Shown here piece after piece: positions 24,433-34,520 of a stretch of DNA of 64,000 bases (positions are counted from its first letter, which is position 1; each line of letters opens with the position of its first letter). This stretch comes from PLOWO2-12-38-17 sp963709355 (GTDB lineage: Bacteria > Planctomycetota > Brocadiia > Brocadiales > Brocadiaceae): positions 806,001 through 870,000 of the forward strand of contig CAVPVY010000005.1 in assembly GCA_963709355.1 (NCBI GenBank). Reading direction: 5' to 3'. The notes under the pieces were generated by a model. That model was not told the DNA's origin. It made no database searches and worked only from the letters and a program-made list of their open reading frames with translations. The position numbers and the translations under genes were made by a program.

Positions 24433-25707
24433 ATGATTGAGATAAAGCCTGTAAAAGGAAAAGTTGATGCAATAGTCAAAGTACCTGGTTCGAAAAGTTA
24501 TACGAACCGTGCGCTTATTACTGCGGCATTAGCCGAAGGAAACTCTGTCATCAGAAATGCGCTTTTTAGCGAAGATACCAAACATATGGCAGAAAGTCTA
24601 AACGCATTAGGAATATCTATTGAAGAAAATCAAGACGCATGTAAATATTTGGTACATGGTAAAGGCGGAGATATACCTGCTAAAGAGGCAAATCTGTTTG
24701 TCGGTAATGCCGGAACTGCAATGCGGTTTCTGACTGCGATGTTAACCCTTGGTAAAGGAATTTACGAAATAGACGGGATTGAACGTATGAGGCAGAGACC
24801 TATACAGGATCTACTTGATGGTTTAAAACAACTTGGAGCAGAGGCTGTCTCAAAATACGACAATGGTTGCCCTCCTGTAGTAATTAGAGCGAAAGGGCTG
24901 AGAGGTGGGTCGGCTGTAGTGAAGGGTGATTTAAGCAGTCAATACTTTAGCGCATTGCTAATGACGGCACCTTATGCAGAGAACGATGTTCGTATTGAGG
25001 TAGAAGGCGACTTGGTTTCTAAACGATACGTGGACATGACTATTGAATTAATGCAACAATTTGGTGTAAAGGTTATTAAAGATAACTATAAAAACTTCTT
25101 TATCAGAGCCGGTAAACGCTATAAGGCAATTCAGTATGAAGTGGAGCCGGATGCATCAGCCGCATCTTATTTTTTTGCTGTTGCGGCTATTACAGGAGGA
25201 AAGGTTAAAGTTGAGGGAATTGGAAAGAATTCTTTGCAGGGCGATATTCATTTCGTGGATGTCTTGGGAAATATGGGCTGTAAGGTTAATTGGGGTGATA
25301 ATTGGACAGAAATAGAAGGGGACACGCTGCACGGAATAGACGTTGATATGAACGATATGCCTGACGTAGTACAAACCCTGGCGGCTGTTGCTGTGTTTGC
25401 CTTGGGCAAAACGAGGGTGCGAAATGTAAGAAACATGAGAATAAAGGAAACAGACCGCATTGCAGCCGTTGTTAATGAGTTAAAGAAGATGGGTATTTCA
25501 GCGACTGAATATGAAGACGGTTTTGAAATTGAACCTTCACAACCAAATCCGGCCATAATTGAAACGTATGAAGATCATAGGATGGCTATGAGCTTTGCCC
25601 TGATTGGTTTACGTGCAAAGGGTATAGCTATAAAAAATCCTGGATGTGTAGCCAAAACATTCCCTGATTATTTTCAGCGGTTAGAGGGTTTGCGTGGTGG
25701 ATTATAA
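24433..25707 (+). CDS. aroA: 3-phosphoshikimate 1-carboxyvinyltransferase (EPSP synthase)
   Basis: 424 residues, full length. VPGSKSYTNRALITAALAEG near residue 17, GNAGTAMRFLTAML near 95, and MRQRPIQDLLDGL and KETDRIAAVVNELKKMG further on are all EPSP synthase signatures. It joins shikimate-3-phosphate and PEP in the aromatic amino acid pathway. The ATG is preceded by GGAAGGAAATAACAGG. It overlaps ribD by 14 bases, so the two are translated from one message. Confidence 0.97.
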   Translation: MIEIKPVKGKVDAIVKVPGSKSYTNRALITAALAEGNSVIRNALFSEDTKHMAESLNALGISIEENQDACKYLVHGKGGDIPAKEANLFVGNAGTAMRFLTAMLTLGKGIYEIDGIERMRQRPIQDLLDGLKQLGAEAVSKYDNGCPPVVIRAKGLRGGSAVVKGDLSSQYFSALLMTAPYAENDVRIEVEGDLVSKRYVDMTIELMQQFGVKVIKDNYKNFFIRAGKRYKAIQYEVEPDASAASYFFAVAAITGGKVKVEGIGKNSLQGDIHFVDVLGNMGCKVNWGDNWTEIEGDTLHGIDVDMNDMPDVVQTLAAVAVFALGKTRVRNVRNMRIKETDRIAAVVNELKKMGISATEYEDGFEIEPSQPNPAIIETYEDHRMAMSFALIGLRAKGIAIKNPGCVAKTFPDYFQRLEGLRGGL

Positions 25708-26806
25708 TAGCAATATTGATGAAAGGTTTATGACTCTAACATTGGAACTTGCTGGAAAAGGACGCGGAAAGGTTGAACCAAATCCAATGGTAGGTGCAAT
25801 ATTAGTTAAAAATGGTGAAATTATAGGTAAGGGTTATCACCATATATTTGGCGGCGCACATGCAGAAATTAATGCAATTAATGAAGCAAGCGATAAATGC
25901 AGGGGCGCAGTTCTATATGTTTCGATGGAACCATGCACTCATTTTGGTAAAACGGCGCCATGTGTTGATGCAATTATCAAAGCAGGAATTAAAAGGGTTG
26001 TTATAGCCGTTACAGACCCTAATCCTATTACGTCAGGGAAAGGGATAAAAAAGCTGAAAGAAACAGGAATTGAAGTTAAAACAGGTATTATGGAACTGCA
26101 GGCAGAAAAAATTAACGCACCTTTCTTTAAGTTGATGCAGAAAGGACTGCCTTATGTAATTGTGAAATGGGCAATGTCACTCGATGGAAAGATTTCTACG
26201 CATACAGGTGACTCCAAGTGGATTACGTGTGAAGAATCAAGAAATTATATGCAAGGTATCCGTGGACAAATGGATGGTGTTATGGTGGGGATTAATACCG
26301 TTATGAGAGACGACCCATTATTAACCTGTCGTCATAAGGAAGGGAAAAATCCAAAAAGAATAGTTGTTGATAGTAGGTCTTCGTTACCTTTAAATTCCCG
26401 CCTTTTAAAGACAGTTTGCGATAGTGATGTAATAGTAGCAGTGAACAAAGACGCGCCGGAAGAGCGAATAAAACGACTAGAACAATCTGGATGTAAGATT
26501 GTTTGTACAAATAATCTTGACGGTCGTGTTGATTTGAAGGAACTCTTCAAAAAACTGGCGCAAATGAATATGACGAATATTCTTGTTGAAGGCGGGGGTA
26601 GAATTATTACGTCGGTGTTTGAACAAAAGCTGGCGGATAAAATCATGGTATTTATTGCCCCAATTATTATTGGTGGGGAGAGGGCAATCTCTCCAGTGCT
26701 TGGGAATGGTATCAAAAAGGTTTCAGAAGCCGCTGAAATTAGCGAAGTTGTTGTAAAAAGGTTTTCAAATGATACTTTAATAGAAGGTATTTTGAGGTAT
26801 AAATAA
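25694..26806 (+). CDS. ribD: Bifunctional pyrimidine deaminase/reductase of riboflavin synthesis
   Basis: 370 residues. Residues 1-148 are the deaminase with the zinc motifs HAE (GGAHAEINAI) and PCTHFGKTAPC. Residues 149-370 are the reductase (VIVKWAMSLDGKISTHTGDSKWIT, then NILVEGGG). It performs the second and third steps of riboflavin synthesis. The start overlaps aroA. An IS1595 element has inserted 8 bases after the stop, within its 3' untranslated region, without damaging the gene. Confidence 0.96.
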   Translation: MVDYNSNIDERFMTLTLELAGKGRGKVEPNPMVGAILVKNGEIIGKGYHHIFGGAHAEINAINEASDKCRGAVLYVSMEPCTHFGKTAPCVDAIIKAGIKRVVIAVTDPNPITSGKGIKKLKETGIEVKTGIMELQAEKINAPFFKLMQKGLPYVIVKWAMSLDGKISTHTGDSKWITCEESRNYMQGIRGQMDGVMVGINTVMRDDPLLTCRHKEGKNPKRIVVDSRSSLPLNSRLLKTVCDSDVIVAVNKDAPEERIKRLEQSGCKIVCTNNLDGRVDLKELFKKLAQMNMTNILVEGGGRIITSVFEQKLADKIMVFIAPIIIGGERAISPVLGNGIKKVSEAAEISEVVVKRFSNDTLIEGILRYK

Positions 26807-26814
26807 TATTTAAA

Positions 26815-27677
26815 GGGTAAAGTACCATTCCAGCCACCGATTTTATGATATTTACCGTATTTTACAAAGCAATTTCAGCAATTTATTTATTTGTTCATCA
26901 GTAGATAAATTTCGATGATTAAATCGCCATACATATTCAGCGAGATAAAGAGGAAGTCTTTCTCTGCGAATACCTCCTTTAGCTGCAAGGTTTCTTTTAA
27001 GATATCCCCAGAAGCCTTCCATGCCGTTTATATGGCTTCCTCTCTTATCAGAGAACTCACCTTTGCCATGTTCTACCATACGGTGAACATAGCCTCCAGA
27101 CGCCACTCCGGTATATCCCTTCCAGGTATCAGAGTAAACCACAGAACCTCGTTTTACTCTATTCCGGATCAAAGGCAAAAGAGTATTGGCTTCCACATTG
27201 GGAACAAGTTCAGCCCATACATATCCATTACGACAAAGTACACCGAATACAGGTTGCTTCCTCGTTCCACGCCCTCTCTTTGTCTCTTGAGCCTTCTCTG
27301 CTTTCCTTTTATTCTTCCATTGACCACCAATATAGGTCTCATCTACCTCAACAGCACCTTCAAATACCTCTGGTATATCTCTAATCATAACTTTTCTTGT
27401 CATATTCAATGCCCTGAGGATTCTGCGCTTGTCAGTCCCAGTCTCACTAGCGATTTTATTGCTACTAAGCCCCAATATGAAGTATCTCAATATCTTTTGC
27501 CATTGTGTCTTTGTAAGTCTAAGAGGCAATCTATAAGGTGTCCATTCATGCTTGCATTTAGCACACTTATATTTCCCTCTTCTTATAACCCAATATTTAA
27601 TATAATCACACCATGGACATCTCTTGTTTTTCATGCCACCATCTTATACTTTTGGTGGCTGGAATGGTACTTTACTC
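26815..27677 (-). mobile_element. IS1595-family insertion sequence with target duplication
   Basis: 863 bases. Terminal inverted repeats of 24 bases match at 23 positions: left 26815-26838 (GGGTAAAGTACCATTCC and on), right 27654-27677 with GAGTAAAG at its outer end. An 8-base target duplication TATTTAAA flanks it at 26807-26814 and 27678-27685, the length known for IS1595. It carries one intact transposase gene. The perfect duplication and intact gene indicate a recent, possibly still active insertion. Confidence 0.95.
26852..27634 (-). CDS. IS1595-family (ISXO2-like) transposase
   Basis: 260 residues. An N-terminal zinc ribbon (CPWC ... CAKC, residues 6-24) is followed by a helix-turn-helix-like part and the ISXO2-type DDE core: Asp in VEVDETYIGG, Asp in VVYSDTWKGYTG, and the HINGMEGFWGYLKR segment with Asn/Glu. 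All expected catalytic positions look intact. It moves the 863-base element by DNA cleavage and strand transfer. Confidence 0.93.
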   Translation of the reverse strand: MKNKRCPWCDYIKYWVIRRGKYKCAKCKHEWTPYRLPLRLTKTQWQKILRYFILGLSSNKIASETGTDKRRILRALNMTRKVMIRDIPEVFEGAVEVDETYIGGQWKNKRKAEKAQETKRGRGTRKQPVFGVLCRNGYVWAELVPNVEANTLLPLIRNRVKRGSVVYSDTWKGYTGVASGGYVHRMVEHGKGEFSDKRGSHINGMEGFWGYLKRNLAAKGGIRRERLPLYLAEYVWRFNHRNLSTDEQINKLLKLLCKIR

Positions 27678-27821
27678 TATTTAAAATATGACATACCGCA
27701 TCAAAAAAGAAATTTAAAGGGCGGTTAATTATATTTGGTTTTTAAATTGACTTATAGTTAAAATCTCAATATTATTATATGCGTAAATATTTCTACAGAA
27801 CCTCTATAGGAGTATACGTAG

Positions 27822-28013
27822 ATGAAAAATAAAACAAGCAAAAGGAATATTTGTTTGGGTTGTAACTATGCAATTATACTGGATGGTAAAATTGCTTTCT
27901 GTAATGTTCTCATGCGAGATGTATCTTATAAATCATGTACTGCTTTTGAACGAAATTGGCAAATAAATGATATAATTGCAGAAAAAACTAAGGAAAGGAA
28001 GAAAGGGTTATAG
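27822..28013 (+). CDS. Small cysteine-containing protein, unknown
   Basis: 63 residues with four cysteines (11, 14, 27, 38) in a CxxC...C...C arrangement that could bind zinc or an Fe-S centre, and a charged C-terminal tail. A ribosome-binding site (TAGGAG) lies upstream of the ATG at a suitable distance. I do not recognise the family. A short open frame of this kind may be chance, though the codon use resembles its neighbours. Confidence 0.5.
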   Translation: MKNKTSKRNICLGCNYAIILDGKIAFCNVLMRDVSYKSCTAFERNWQINDIIAEKTKERKKGL

Positions 28014-28255
28014 ATATTTAAGATAAAGCCCTATTCCATCTGACAATTATTTGATGTTTGATATGCTTTATTAAATAAATTAAATGTTCTTATTTGTATA
28101 GCCACAAAGCCATATTTTGAGTACAGAAATATCTCGTCACCTCTTTTCCTTCAAGCTACCATTTAGACTTTAAGCCGCTAAAAAAATACTACTTTAACAG
28201 AGAGTATGTTATCTTTATATATTTATTGATTAAGAACTATATAAAAGTTGGTGAA

Positions 28256-28693
28256 TCAACGTTCCATGAGCACTTCTATTTCTCTCGCATTATCGTCTAG
28301 ATCTGTTTCGTCTGGCACTTTTTCTATTTCCGCTCTTATTACATAGCTTCCTTCTGTTAGCCCTTCGGTATTCCAGCTATAGACAATTTTCTGGGATGAA
28401 AGGCTTTCCAGTGTCTCGGCTTCGCGCCCTATTTGCTGTTTAGTAGTGGGACAGGTTACTGTTAATATAGTTGTCACCTTTGTTGCCCTTTCATTACCTA
28501 CGACAACTTCAATATTTACTTTTCTCCCAATAGTAGCCCTCAACGGAGCGTCCATAGAGACAATCATTACCCCGTGCACTTCTTGCGGGGTCTTTTTCTT
28601 CTCCTCAGCAAAACAGTCGGAGATTCCGGTGTAAAAGAAAGATGACGTCAAAATAATAACCAAAAGTGTCTTCAGGCTCTTCTTAGTTATCAT
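28256..28693 (-). CDS. Secreted protein with CARDB-like domain
   Basis: 145 residues. A signal peptide (residues 1-29, ending CFA) precedes a single beta-sandwich domain: VNIEVVVGNERATKVTTILTVTCP and the WNTEGLTEGSYVIRAEIEKVPDETDLDDN stretch match the CARDB (cell-adhesion related bacterial) pattern. Such domains are common in exported proteins. It lies 19 bases after the hutI gene's upstream neighbour order on the same strand (hutI precedes it), so it may share a transcript with hutI and mobA. Confidence 0.75.
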   Translation of the reverse strand: MITKKSLKTLLVIILTSSFFYTGISDCFAEEKKKTPQEVHGVMIVSMDAPLRATIGRKVNIEVVVGNERATKVTTILTVTCPTTKQQIGREAETLESLSSQKIVYSWNTEGLTEGSYVIRAEIEKVPDETDLDDNAREIEVLMER

Positions 28694-28712
28694 AATTTCA
28701 AATCCTTTCTAT

Positions 28713-30002
28713 TTAGTTTATCAGATACTTATTTTCTACAACTACTTTACCTTTTTTTATCACGGTGTTTACATGATTTATTCCAAAATAGTAAGGTATA
28801 TGTTTATAGTCGTGAATATCCAGGATGATTAGATCGGCTTGTTTGCCTGTTTCTATACTTCCGATCCGATGCGCTATTCCAACTGCATGTGCGGCGTTTA
28901 TGGTTGCAGCATTGATTGCTTGCGTTGGTGTCATGCCAAGCTTTAAACATGCAAGAGTAATTATTAACTGCATATTATTGCAAGGGCATGTGCCAGGATT
29001 AAAGTCTGTGGCTATAGCAATGGGCACCCCTTTTTCTATCAGCATTTTTGCCGGTGCATAAGTATTATTCATGAGGAAAAATGATACGCCGGGCAGCAAA
29101 ACACAAACAATTCCACTATTTTTTATCTTTAATATATCACTGGGTTTTATGATATCAAGATGGTCTACCGTTACAGCGCCAAGTTTTATTGCTACGGAGA
29201 TTCCGCCAACATCCACAAATTCGTTAACATGCATCTTTAATTTAAAACCCAGCCTTGCAGCAGAAGACAGTATCTTTTCTGATTGCTTTGGGCTGAAACC
29301 ACCCTTATCGCAATAAACATCGCAAAATGTCGCATAGGGTTTTACTTCAGACAACATATCACATACAATTTTGACATAGGCTTCAGTATTTTTTTTGCAT
29401 TCTAAAGGTATTGTATGCGCTCCTAAAAATGTTGGTATAATTTCAATATGTTGTATTATTCCCAGATTTTGTATAGCCTTGAGTATTTTTAATTCATCCT
29501 TTTTGTTGAGTCCGTATCCGCTTTTAATCTCCACTGTTGTTGTACCGTGCAGAAGCATAGAATCCAAATGCATTTTTGATGTTTTTATAAGTTCAGATAA
29601 TTTTAAATTTCGTGTGTTTTTAACCGTGCTTAATATACCTCCGCCTTTTTTTAGTATTTCAAGATAGGTAATTCCCTGGATTCGTTGGATAAACTCGCCT
29701 GCACGATCACCGCCAAATACAGCATGTGTATGACAATCTACAAAGCCTGGCATAACAACTTTCTCGCAGGCGTCTATGATTTTTATGTTATTATATTTGT
29801 ATTTATTTTCTAATTTATTTGACTGTCCGACATCAATGATATTTTCATCTTTTATTGCTACAGCCCCGTTCTTTATTATTCCAAGCTTGTCCATTTCTGA
29901 ATACGTTTTTGCGGTTAGGGATGCCCCGGCGACAGTTACTAACTGACCAATGTTTTTTATAATTAAATCGGGTAATAAGTTTTTATCCTTATGCGTTTCC
30001 AT
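28713..30002 (-). CDS. hutI: Imidazolonepropionase
   Basis: 429 residues of the amidohydrolase superfamily. PGFVDCHTHAVFGGDRAGEF holds the metal-binding HxH and the family-specific FGGDRAGEF; EIKSGYGL, KMHVNEF and ATDFNPGTC are further HutI signatures. It opens the imidazolone ring in histidine degradation. The other hut genes (hutH, hutU) are not in the window, so its role here may be salvage. It starts 10 bases after mobA on the same strand. Confidence 0.93.
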   Translation of the reverse strand: METHKDKNLLPDLIIKNIGQLVTVAGASLTAKTYSEMDKLGIIKNGAVAIKDENIIDVGQSNKLENKYKYNNIKIIDACEKVVMPGFVDCHTHAVFGGDRAGEFIQRIQGITYLEILKKGGGILSTVKNTRNLKLSELIKTSKMHLDSMLLHGTTTVEIKSGYGLNKKDELKILKAIQNLGIIQHIEIIPTFLGAHTIPLECKKNTEAYVKIVCDMLSEVKPYATFCDVYCDKGGFSPKQSEKILSSAARLGFKLKMHVNEFVDVGGISVAIKLGAVTVDHLDIIKPSDILKIKNSGIVCVLLPGVSFFLMNNTYAPAKMLIEKGVPIAIATDFNPGTCPCNNMQLIITLACLKLGMTPTQAINAATINAAHAVGIAHRIGSIETGKQADLIILDIHDYKHIPYYFGINHVNTVIKKGKVVVENKYLIN

Positions 30003-30012
30003 AAAACCTTCT

Positions 30013-30594
30013 TTAATGGCAGTACTTTTTGTATTCTTCAGGTGTATTCAGGTTGAGCACGGATTTTGTAAATGTTTCTAATTCCTTATAATCTTTCTCT
30101 CCGATGATCTTTACTTTTACTTCTTGGAAAAAATCAGTAATTTTTAATCTGCCTTTTCCTATGCAACGACATATTGGTTCTATGCAATTTTTAGAGTAGA
30201 ATGCGTGCATAGGTTCCAGTCCGCGACTTGTTTGCGGTACAACAACATCATAACTGTTGATTTGTTCCCTAAGGTAAAGAATTAACTTTTCATTGATAAA
30301 TGGCATGTCGCAGGCTACTACAAAGGAGTGAAAACTTGCGGCTCGCATCAATCCTGCGCAAATACCGCTAAGCGGGCCCATGTCAGGTATAATATCCGAC
30401 ACTATTGGCAAATGCAGCCTTTTATATTCAATTGCATTATCTGCCGATATGAGAATTTCATCAAATATATTCTTTAGGATAGCTATCTGGTGTTCTATAA
30501 ACGTACTACTTCCGTACTGGAGTAATGCCTTATTGGAGCCCATTCTCAGGCTCTTACCGCCTGCCAGTATAATCGCCGCCATTTGTGTTTCCAC
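30013..30594 (-). CDS. mobA: Molybdenum cofactor guanylyltransferase
   Basis: 193 residues. The nucleotide-binding LAGGKSLRMGSNKAL at residues 10-24, the DIIPDMGPLSGI segment and the VACDMPFI metal-site strand are MobA signatures. It attaches GMP to molybdopterin, giving the bis-MGD cofactor used by many anaerobic oxidoreductases such as nitrate reductases. It is the first gene of a minus-strand group with hutI and the secreted protein, and diverges from the parvulin gene. Confidence 0.93.
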   Translation of the reverse strand: METQMAAIILAGGKSLRMGSNKALLQYGSSTFIEHQIAILKNIFDEILISADNAIEYKRLHLPIVSDIIPDMGPLSGICAGLMRAASFHSFVVACDMPFINEKLILYLREQINSYDVVVPQTSRGLEPMHAFYSKNCIEPICRCIGKGRLKITDFFQEVKVKIIGEKDYKELETFTKSVLNLNTPEEYKKYCH

Positions 30595-30690
30595 AATAAG
30601 CCTGTAAGACCAAAAAACATTGACACATTAATTTTGACTGTGATATAATTTCAAAACTTATATTATCAAGTATAACTATATTTATATTAA

Positions 30691-31659
30691 ATGTGTATCA
30701 AAATGAGACGGATTATAACATATTCAAATCTAATTATTTTAGTTTTAACAGAAATCATTTTAGCTGGTTCAGTTTATGGTGATCTAAAGGAAATTAAAAA
30801 ACCAGCAAAAGTAGAGAAGAATACCAATACTGACAAGAATATAGTCGCTATTGTAAATGACCAGAAGATCACAAAGCAGGAACTTTATAGTATGCTAGTA
30901 GATGCGTATGGAGCGGATGCTTTAGATGTTCTTATCAGAAGAACGCTTATATATCAGGAAGCCGAAAAGGAAGGAGTTAGCGTTACGGATTCTGAGGTTA
31001 ATCAGAGACTAGAAATAGTTGTTAATGACGAAATTAACGCCTTAATGCGTCAATATCGTATAAAAGAAATAGCAGACCTTGAGGAGGAATTAGCTAAAGT
31101 AGGCACAAATGTTGAACTTCTCAGAGATAAATTGTTAAAAAAGATGAGAAAACAGGCTGAGATTGAACTTCTGGCTGAAAGGGTTATGTTAAAGACGATT
31201 ACTATTACAGAGGAGGAACTACGTGAAGTGTATGAGCAGGAATACGGTGAAAAAATAGAGGCGTTGCAGATGGTATTAAAGACGCGTAGCGAAGCCGATG
31301 ATGTGCTTAGGAAACTAAAAGCAGGCGCAGATTTTGGCACCATTGCGAAGAATTTATCGATAGATAGGGTAACGGCGCTTAGAAATGGAAAGATGCAACC
31401 TTTCAGTCCAAAAGACAGTCTGGGTGTTCAGATTGCACATCTGAAGATTGGTGAGATTAGTGATATTATAAAAACAGATTATGGTTATCATATTATTAAA
31501 ATTACTGGAAGGAAACCTGCCGGTAACAAGGACTTTAAAAGTGTTCGGGGAGAACTTGAGAAAATTGCGAAAGCCCAGCGTTATAGAGAAAGACTTAAAC
31601 CATGGTTAATCAGTTTGATAGAGAATGCTTCAATAACAAGAAATTTAACTACCGATTAG
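30691..31659 (+). CDS. SurA/PrsA-type peptidyl-prolyl isomerase (parvulin)
   Basis: 322 residues. A signal peptide or anchor (residues about 5-30) is followed by a SurA-like N-terminal chaperone region (NIVAIVNDQKITKQELYSML) and one parvulin domain (about 195-285: LKAGADFGTIAKNLSIDR, then IKTDYGYHIIKITGRK). It probably assists folding of exported proteins in the periplasm. A start at the second Met (residue 4) is equally possible. It stands alone. Confidence 0.85.
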   Translation: MCIKMRRIITYSNLIILVLTEIILAGSVYGDLKEIKKPAKVEKNTNTDKNIVAIVNDQKITKQELYSMLVDAYGADALDVLIRRTLIYQEAEKEGVSVTDSEVNQRLEIVVNDEINALMRQYRIKEIADLEEELAKVGTNVELLRDKLLKKMRKQAEIELLAERVMLKTITITEEELREVYEQEYGEKIEALQMVLKTRSEADDVLRKLKAGADFGTIAKNLSIDRVTALRNGKMQPFSPKDSLGVQIAHLKIGEISDIIKTDYGYHIIKITGRKPAGNKDFKSVRGELEKIAKAQRYRERLKPWLISLIENASITRNLTTD

Positions 31660-31922
31660 TTTTTCTAAACATAATTGTTTGTGTCACATCTTCATTTTGC
31701 AGCCCTTAAATTTAACTGTTTATTTAAGAACAAAAGGATGAGGAATTATAGTTGATGTTTTAATTTTAAGAGATTCCAATCTTTAGAAGCGCGCCATGGC
31801 ATATCTCTACGGTATGAGTATGATAGGCCTCTGTATCAACGTATGTTATATAGAAGTTTTGTAGAACGCCTGATTTTAAAAAGCTTTTTATAAACACTGT
31901 TTATTTTATGAAATAAAGTATA

Positions 31923-33113
31923 ATGCCGGAAGAGTTTTTAATTAATGTTGCTAATAGAGTCAGGCAATTGCCGCCGTATTTATTCGGTCGCCTGAATGCC
32001 TTGAAGTATGAAAAGCGGCGCAACAATATTGATATTATTGACCTCGGTATGGGTAATCCTAATGACCCTACGCCGCAACCGATAATTCAAAAACTATGCG
32101 ATGCTGTACAGGATCCAAGAAACCACAGATATACAGTATCAGCTACTGGCTTATTCAATCTAAGACGCGAAGTTGCCAAATATTATGAAAAGCAACATAG
32201 TGTGGTTTTGGACCCTGAAAAAGAAGTGGTTTGTACTATTGGTTCGAAAGAAGGGATATCGCATCTTTGTCTAGGATTATTAGATCCGGGCGATACTGCG
32301 CTTGTTCCAAATCCAGCCTTTCCAATACATATCCACGCAGTCAGTCTTGCCGGCGGTAATGTCGCAAGCGTGCCACTTACGGAAGATGAAAAATTCTTGC
32401 CAAACCTGATTAATACGGCAAAGAATCTCATTCCGCTTCCGAAAATACTTATTCTTAATTTTCCACATAATCCCACGGCGGCTACGGTTGAATTAGGTTT
32501 TTTTGAAGAGATTGTATCATTTGCCAAAAAACATAATATTATTGTGGTACATGATTTTGCTTATTGTGAAATTGCATTTGATGGTTATAAACCTCCAAGT
32601 TTTTTACAGGTAAAAGGCGCTAAAGACATAGGCGTGGAGTTTAACACAATGTCAAAATCGTTTAACATGGCTGGCTGGAGGCTGGGATTTTGCGTGGGAA
32701 ACAAAGAAATTGTCAGTACACTGGGAAAAGTTAAAGGGTATTATGATTACGGTATCTTTCAACCAGTGCAGATTGCATCAATTATTGCGTTGAGGGACTG
32801 TTGTAAATTTACCAGGGAACAGGCACAGATATATCAAAATAGAAGAGATGTGCTTTGTGACGGATTGAACCGTATAGGATGGAACGTTAAAAAACCAAGG
32901 GCCTCCATGTTTGTCTGGGCGCCAATTCCTGAAAAGTGGAATTCTATGGGCTCGGTAGATTTTGCCTTTAAATTAATAAATGAAGCGGAAGTATCTGTTG
33001 CGCCTGGCGCTGCTTTTGGAGAAAACGGCGAGGGGTATTTACGCCTGGCAATAGTAGAGAATGAACTTCGTTTAAAACAAGCCGTACGCCAGATTGATCG
33101 GGCGCTAAGATAA
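31923..33113 (+). CDS. Class I/II aminotransferase (AlaC/DapL-like)
   Basis: 396 residues. IIDLGMGNPNDPTPQPI at the start, the PLP lysine in NTMSKSFNMAGWRLGF near residue 244, and FPHNPTAATVE are signatures of the fold-type I aminotransferases. It is closest in feel to AlaC, the alanine aminotransferase, with LL-diaminopimelate aminotransferase as an alternative. The cytosolic enzyme transfers an amino group using PLP. It ends 25 bases before rnfC, so co-transcription is possible. Exact substrate is uncertain. Confidence 0.9.
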   Translation: MPEEFLINVANRVRQLPPYLFGRLNALKYEKRRNNIDIIDLGMGNPNDPTPQPIIQKLCDAVQDPRNHRYTVSATGLFNLRREVAKYYEKQHSVVLDPEKEVVCTIGSKEGISHLCLGLLDPGDTALVPNPAFPIHIHAVSLAGGNVASVPLTEDEKFLPNLINTAKNLIPLPKILILNFPHNPTAATVELGFFEEIVSFAKKHNIIVVHDFAYCEIAFDGYKPPSFLQVKGAKDIGVEFNTMSKSFNMAGWRLGFCVGNKEIVSTLGKVKGYYDYGIFQPVQIASIIALRDCCKFTREQAQIYQNRRDVLCDGLNRIGWNVKKPRASMFVWAPIPEKWNSMGSVDFAFKLINEAEVSVAPGAAFGENGEGYLRLAIVENELRLKQAVRQIDRALR

Positions 33114-33138
33114 CCTTTGTATAATATTACCTCGAAAG

Positions 33139-34503
33139 ATGAGTTTTGTTAAATCGGGATTAAAATACAGTACATTCACAGGCGGTATACATCCGTTAGA
33201 AGACGGAAAGGCGCTTACAAGAAATAAAAGAGAAATAGCAGCCCCGCTTCCTAAGACAGTTTATTTGTTTATGAGCCAACATATCGGAGCGCCGGCAAAG
33301 CCGCTTGTAAAAAAGGGAGATATTGTCAGAAAAGGACAATTGATAGGTGAGTTACAAGGTTTTATTTCTGCAAATGTACATGCCTCTATTTCAGGTAAAG
33401 TAGTTGACGTTACACCTTTGCCTCTCCCAACTACAGGAGTAAAATCACCTGCTGTTATTGTAGAAAGAACAGAAGAAGATTTATGGGTTGATGGCGCAAA
33501 TGTTGTTTCAGATATTGATTCCATTTCTCCTGACGAGATTAGAAAATGCATCCAGTCCGCCGGTATTGTGGGACTTGGCGGAGCTGCATTTCCCACGCAC
33601 GTAAAGCTCTCTCCCCCTAAAAATAAAATAATTGATACAGTTGTTATGAACGGCGCTGAATGTGAGCCTTATCTTACTTGTGATTATCATCTCATGTTAG
33701 ATAAACCTCAGGAAATTATACTTGGTCTGAAATTGGCGATGAAGTGCATCGGATGTAAAAAAGCTCATATCGGTATCGAATCAAATAAAGAAGATGTTTA
33801 CAGATTGTTTAAAAATGTTTTAGCAGATGAGTCTGATATTAAAGTTGACCTTATGGAAGTGAAATACCCGCAGGGAGCCGAACACCCGCTAATTAAGGCA
33901 TTATTAGACCGTGAATTTAAACCTACACAGCTGCCTTTGGAGATTGGCGCAGTGGTAATTAATGTAGGGACGGCTTTTGCTATATACGAGGCGGTAAAAT
34001 TTAAGAGACCTTTGATACAACGGTTGGTTACCGTTACCGGAGACGGGGTTGAAAATCCACAAAATTTTATGGTGCGTCTTGGCACTCCAGTAAAGCAATT
34101 ATTAGAAGAAGCAAGGATTTCAACTAATATTAGCAAGGTTATCTTTGGCGGTCCAATGATGGGTATAGCGCAGAGTAACTTGGATACGGCGGTTACTGTC
34201 AAGGGAACAGTAGGTGTTCTTGTTTTAAAAGGTGCAAAGCAATGGGAGTCGCATGCATGTATAAGGTGCGGCCGCTGTATTGATAGTTGTCCATATGGAC
34301 TTAACCCAAGCGAATTGAGCATAACATGTGAAGCGAAAGAGTTTGAGTTAGCCCTGGAAAATAATGTTATGGAATGTAAGGAATGTGGTTGTTGTACATA
34401 CGTCTGCCCGGCTAAGAGACCGATTGTTCATTTAATAAAATTTGCAAAGGCTGAAATTGCAAAGCAAACGGCGCAAAAGGCAGTACAGTCACAAAAAAAA
34501 TAA
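33139..34503 (+). CDS. rnfC: Rnf complex subunit RnfC
   Basis: 454 residues. An N-terminal barrel-sandwich part is followed by the NADH/FMN-binding part (VGLGGAAFPTHVKLSPP near residue 143) and two 4Fe-4S cluster motifs, CIRCGRCIDSCP (about 374) and CKECGCCTYVCP (about 413). RnfC is the NADH-side peripheral subunit of the ferredoxin:NAD oxidoreductase that couples electron transfer to Na+ or H+ movement. First of three consecutive rnf genes. Confidence 0.95.
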   Translation: MSFVKSGLKYSTFTGGIHPLEDGKALTRNKREIAAPLPKTVYLFMSQHIGAPAKPLVKKGDIVRKGQLIGELQGFISANVHASISGKVVDVTPLPLPTTGVKSPAVIVERTEEDLWVDGANVVSDIDSISPDEIRKCIQSAGIVGLGGAAFPTHVKLSPPKNKIIDTVVMNGAECEPYLTCDYHLMLDKPQEIILGLKLAMKCIGCKKAHIGIESNKEDVYRLFKNVLADESDIKVDLMEVKYPQGAEHPLIKALLDREFKPTQLPLEIGAVVINVGTAFAIYEAVKFKRPLIQRLVTVTGDGVENPQNFMVRLGTPVKQLLEEARISTNISKVIFGGPMMGIAQSNLDTAVTVKGTVGVLVLKGAKQWESHACIRCGRCIDSCPYGLNPSELSITCEAKEFELALENNVMECKECGCCTYVCPAKRPIVHLIKFAKAEIAKQTAQKAVQSQKK

Positions 34504-34520
34504 TAAATCCTTTAAATTAT

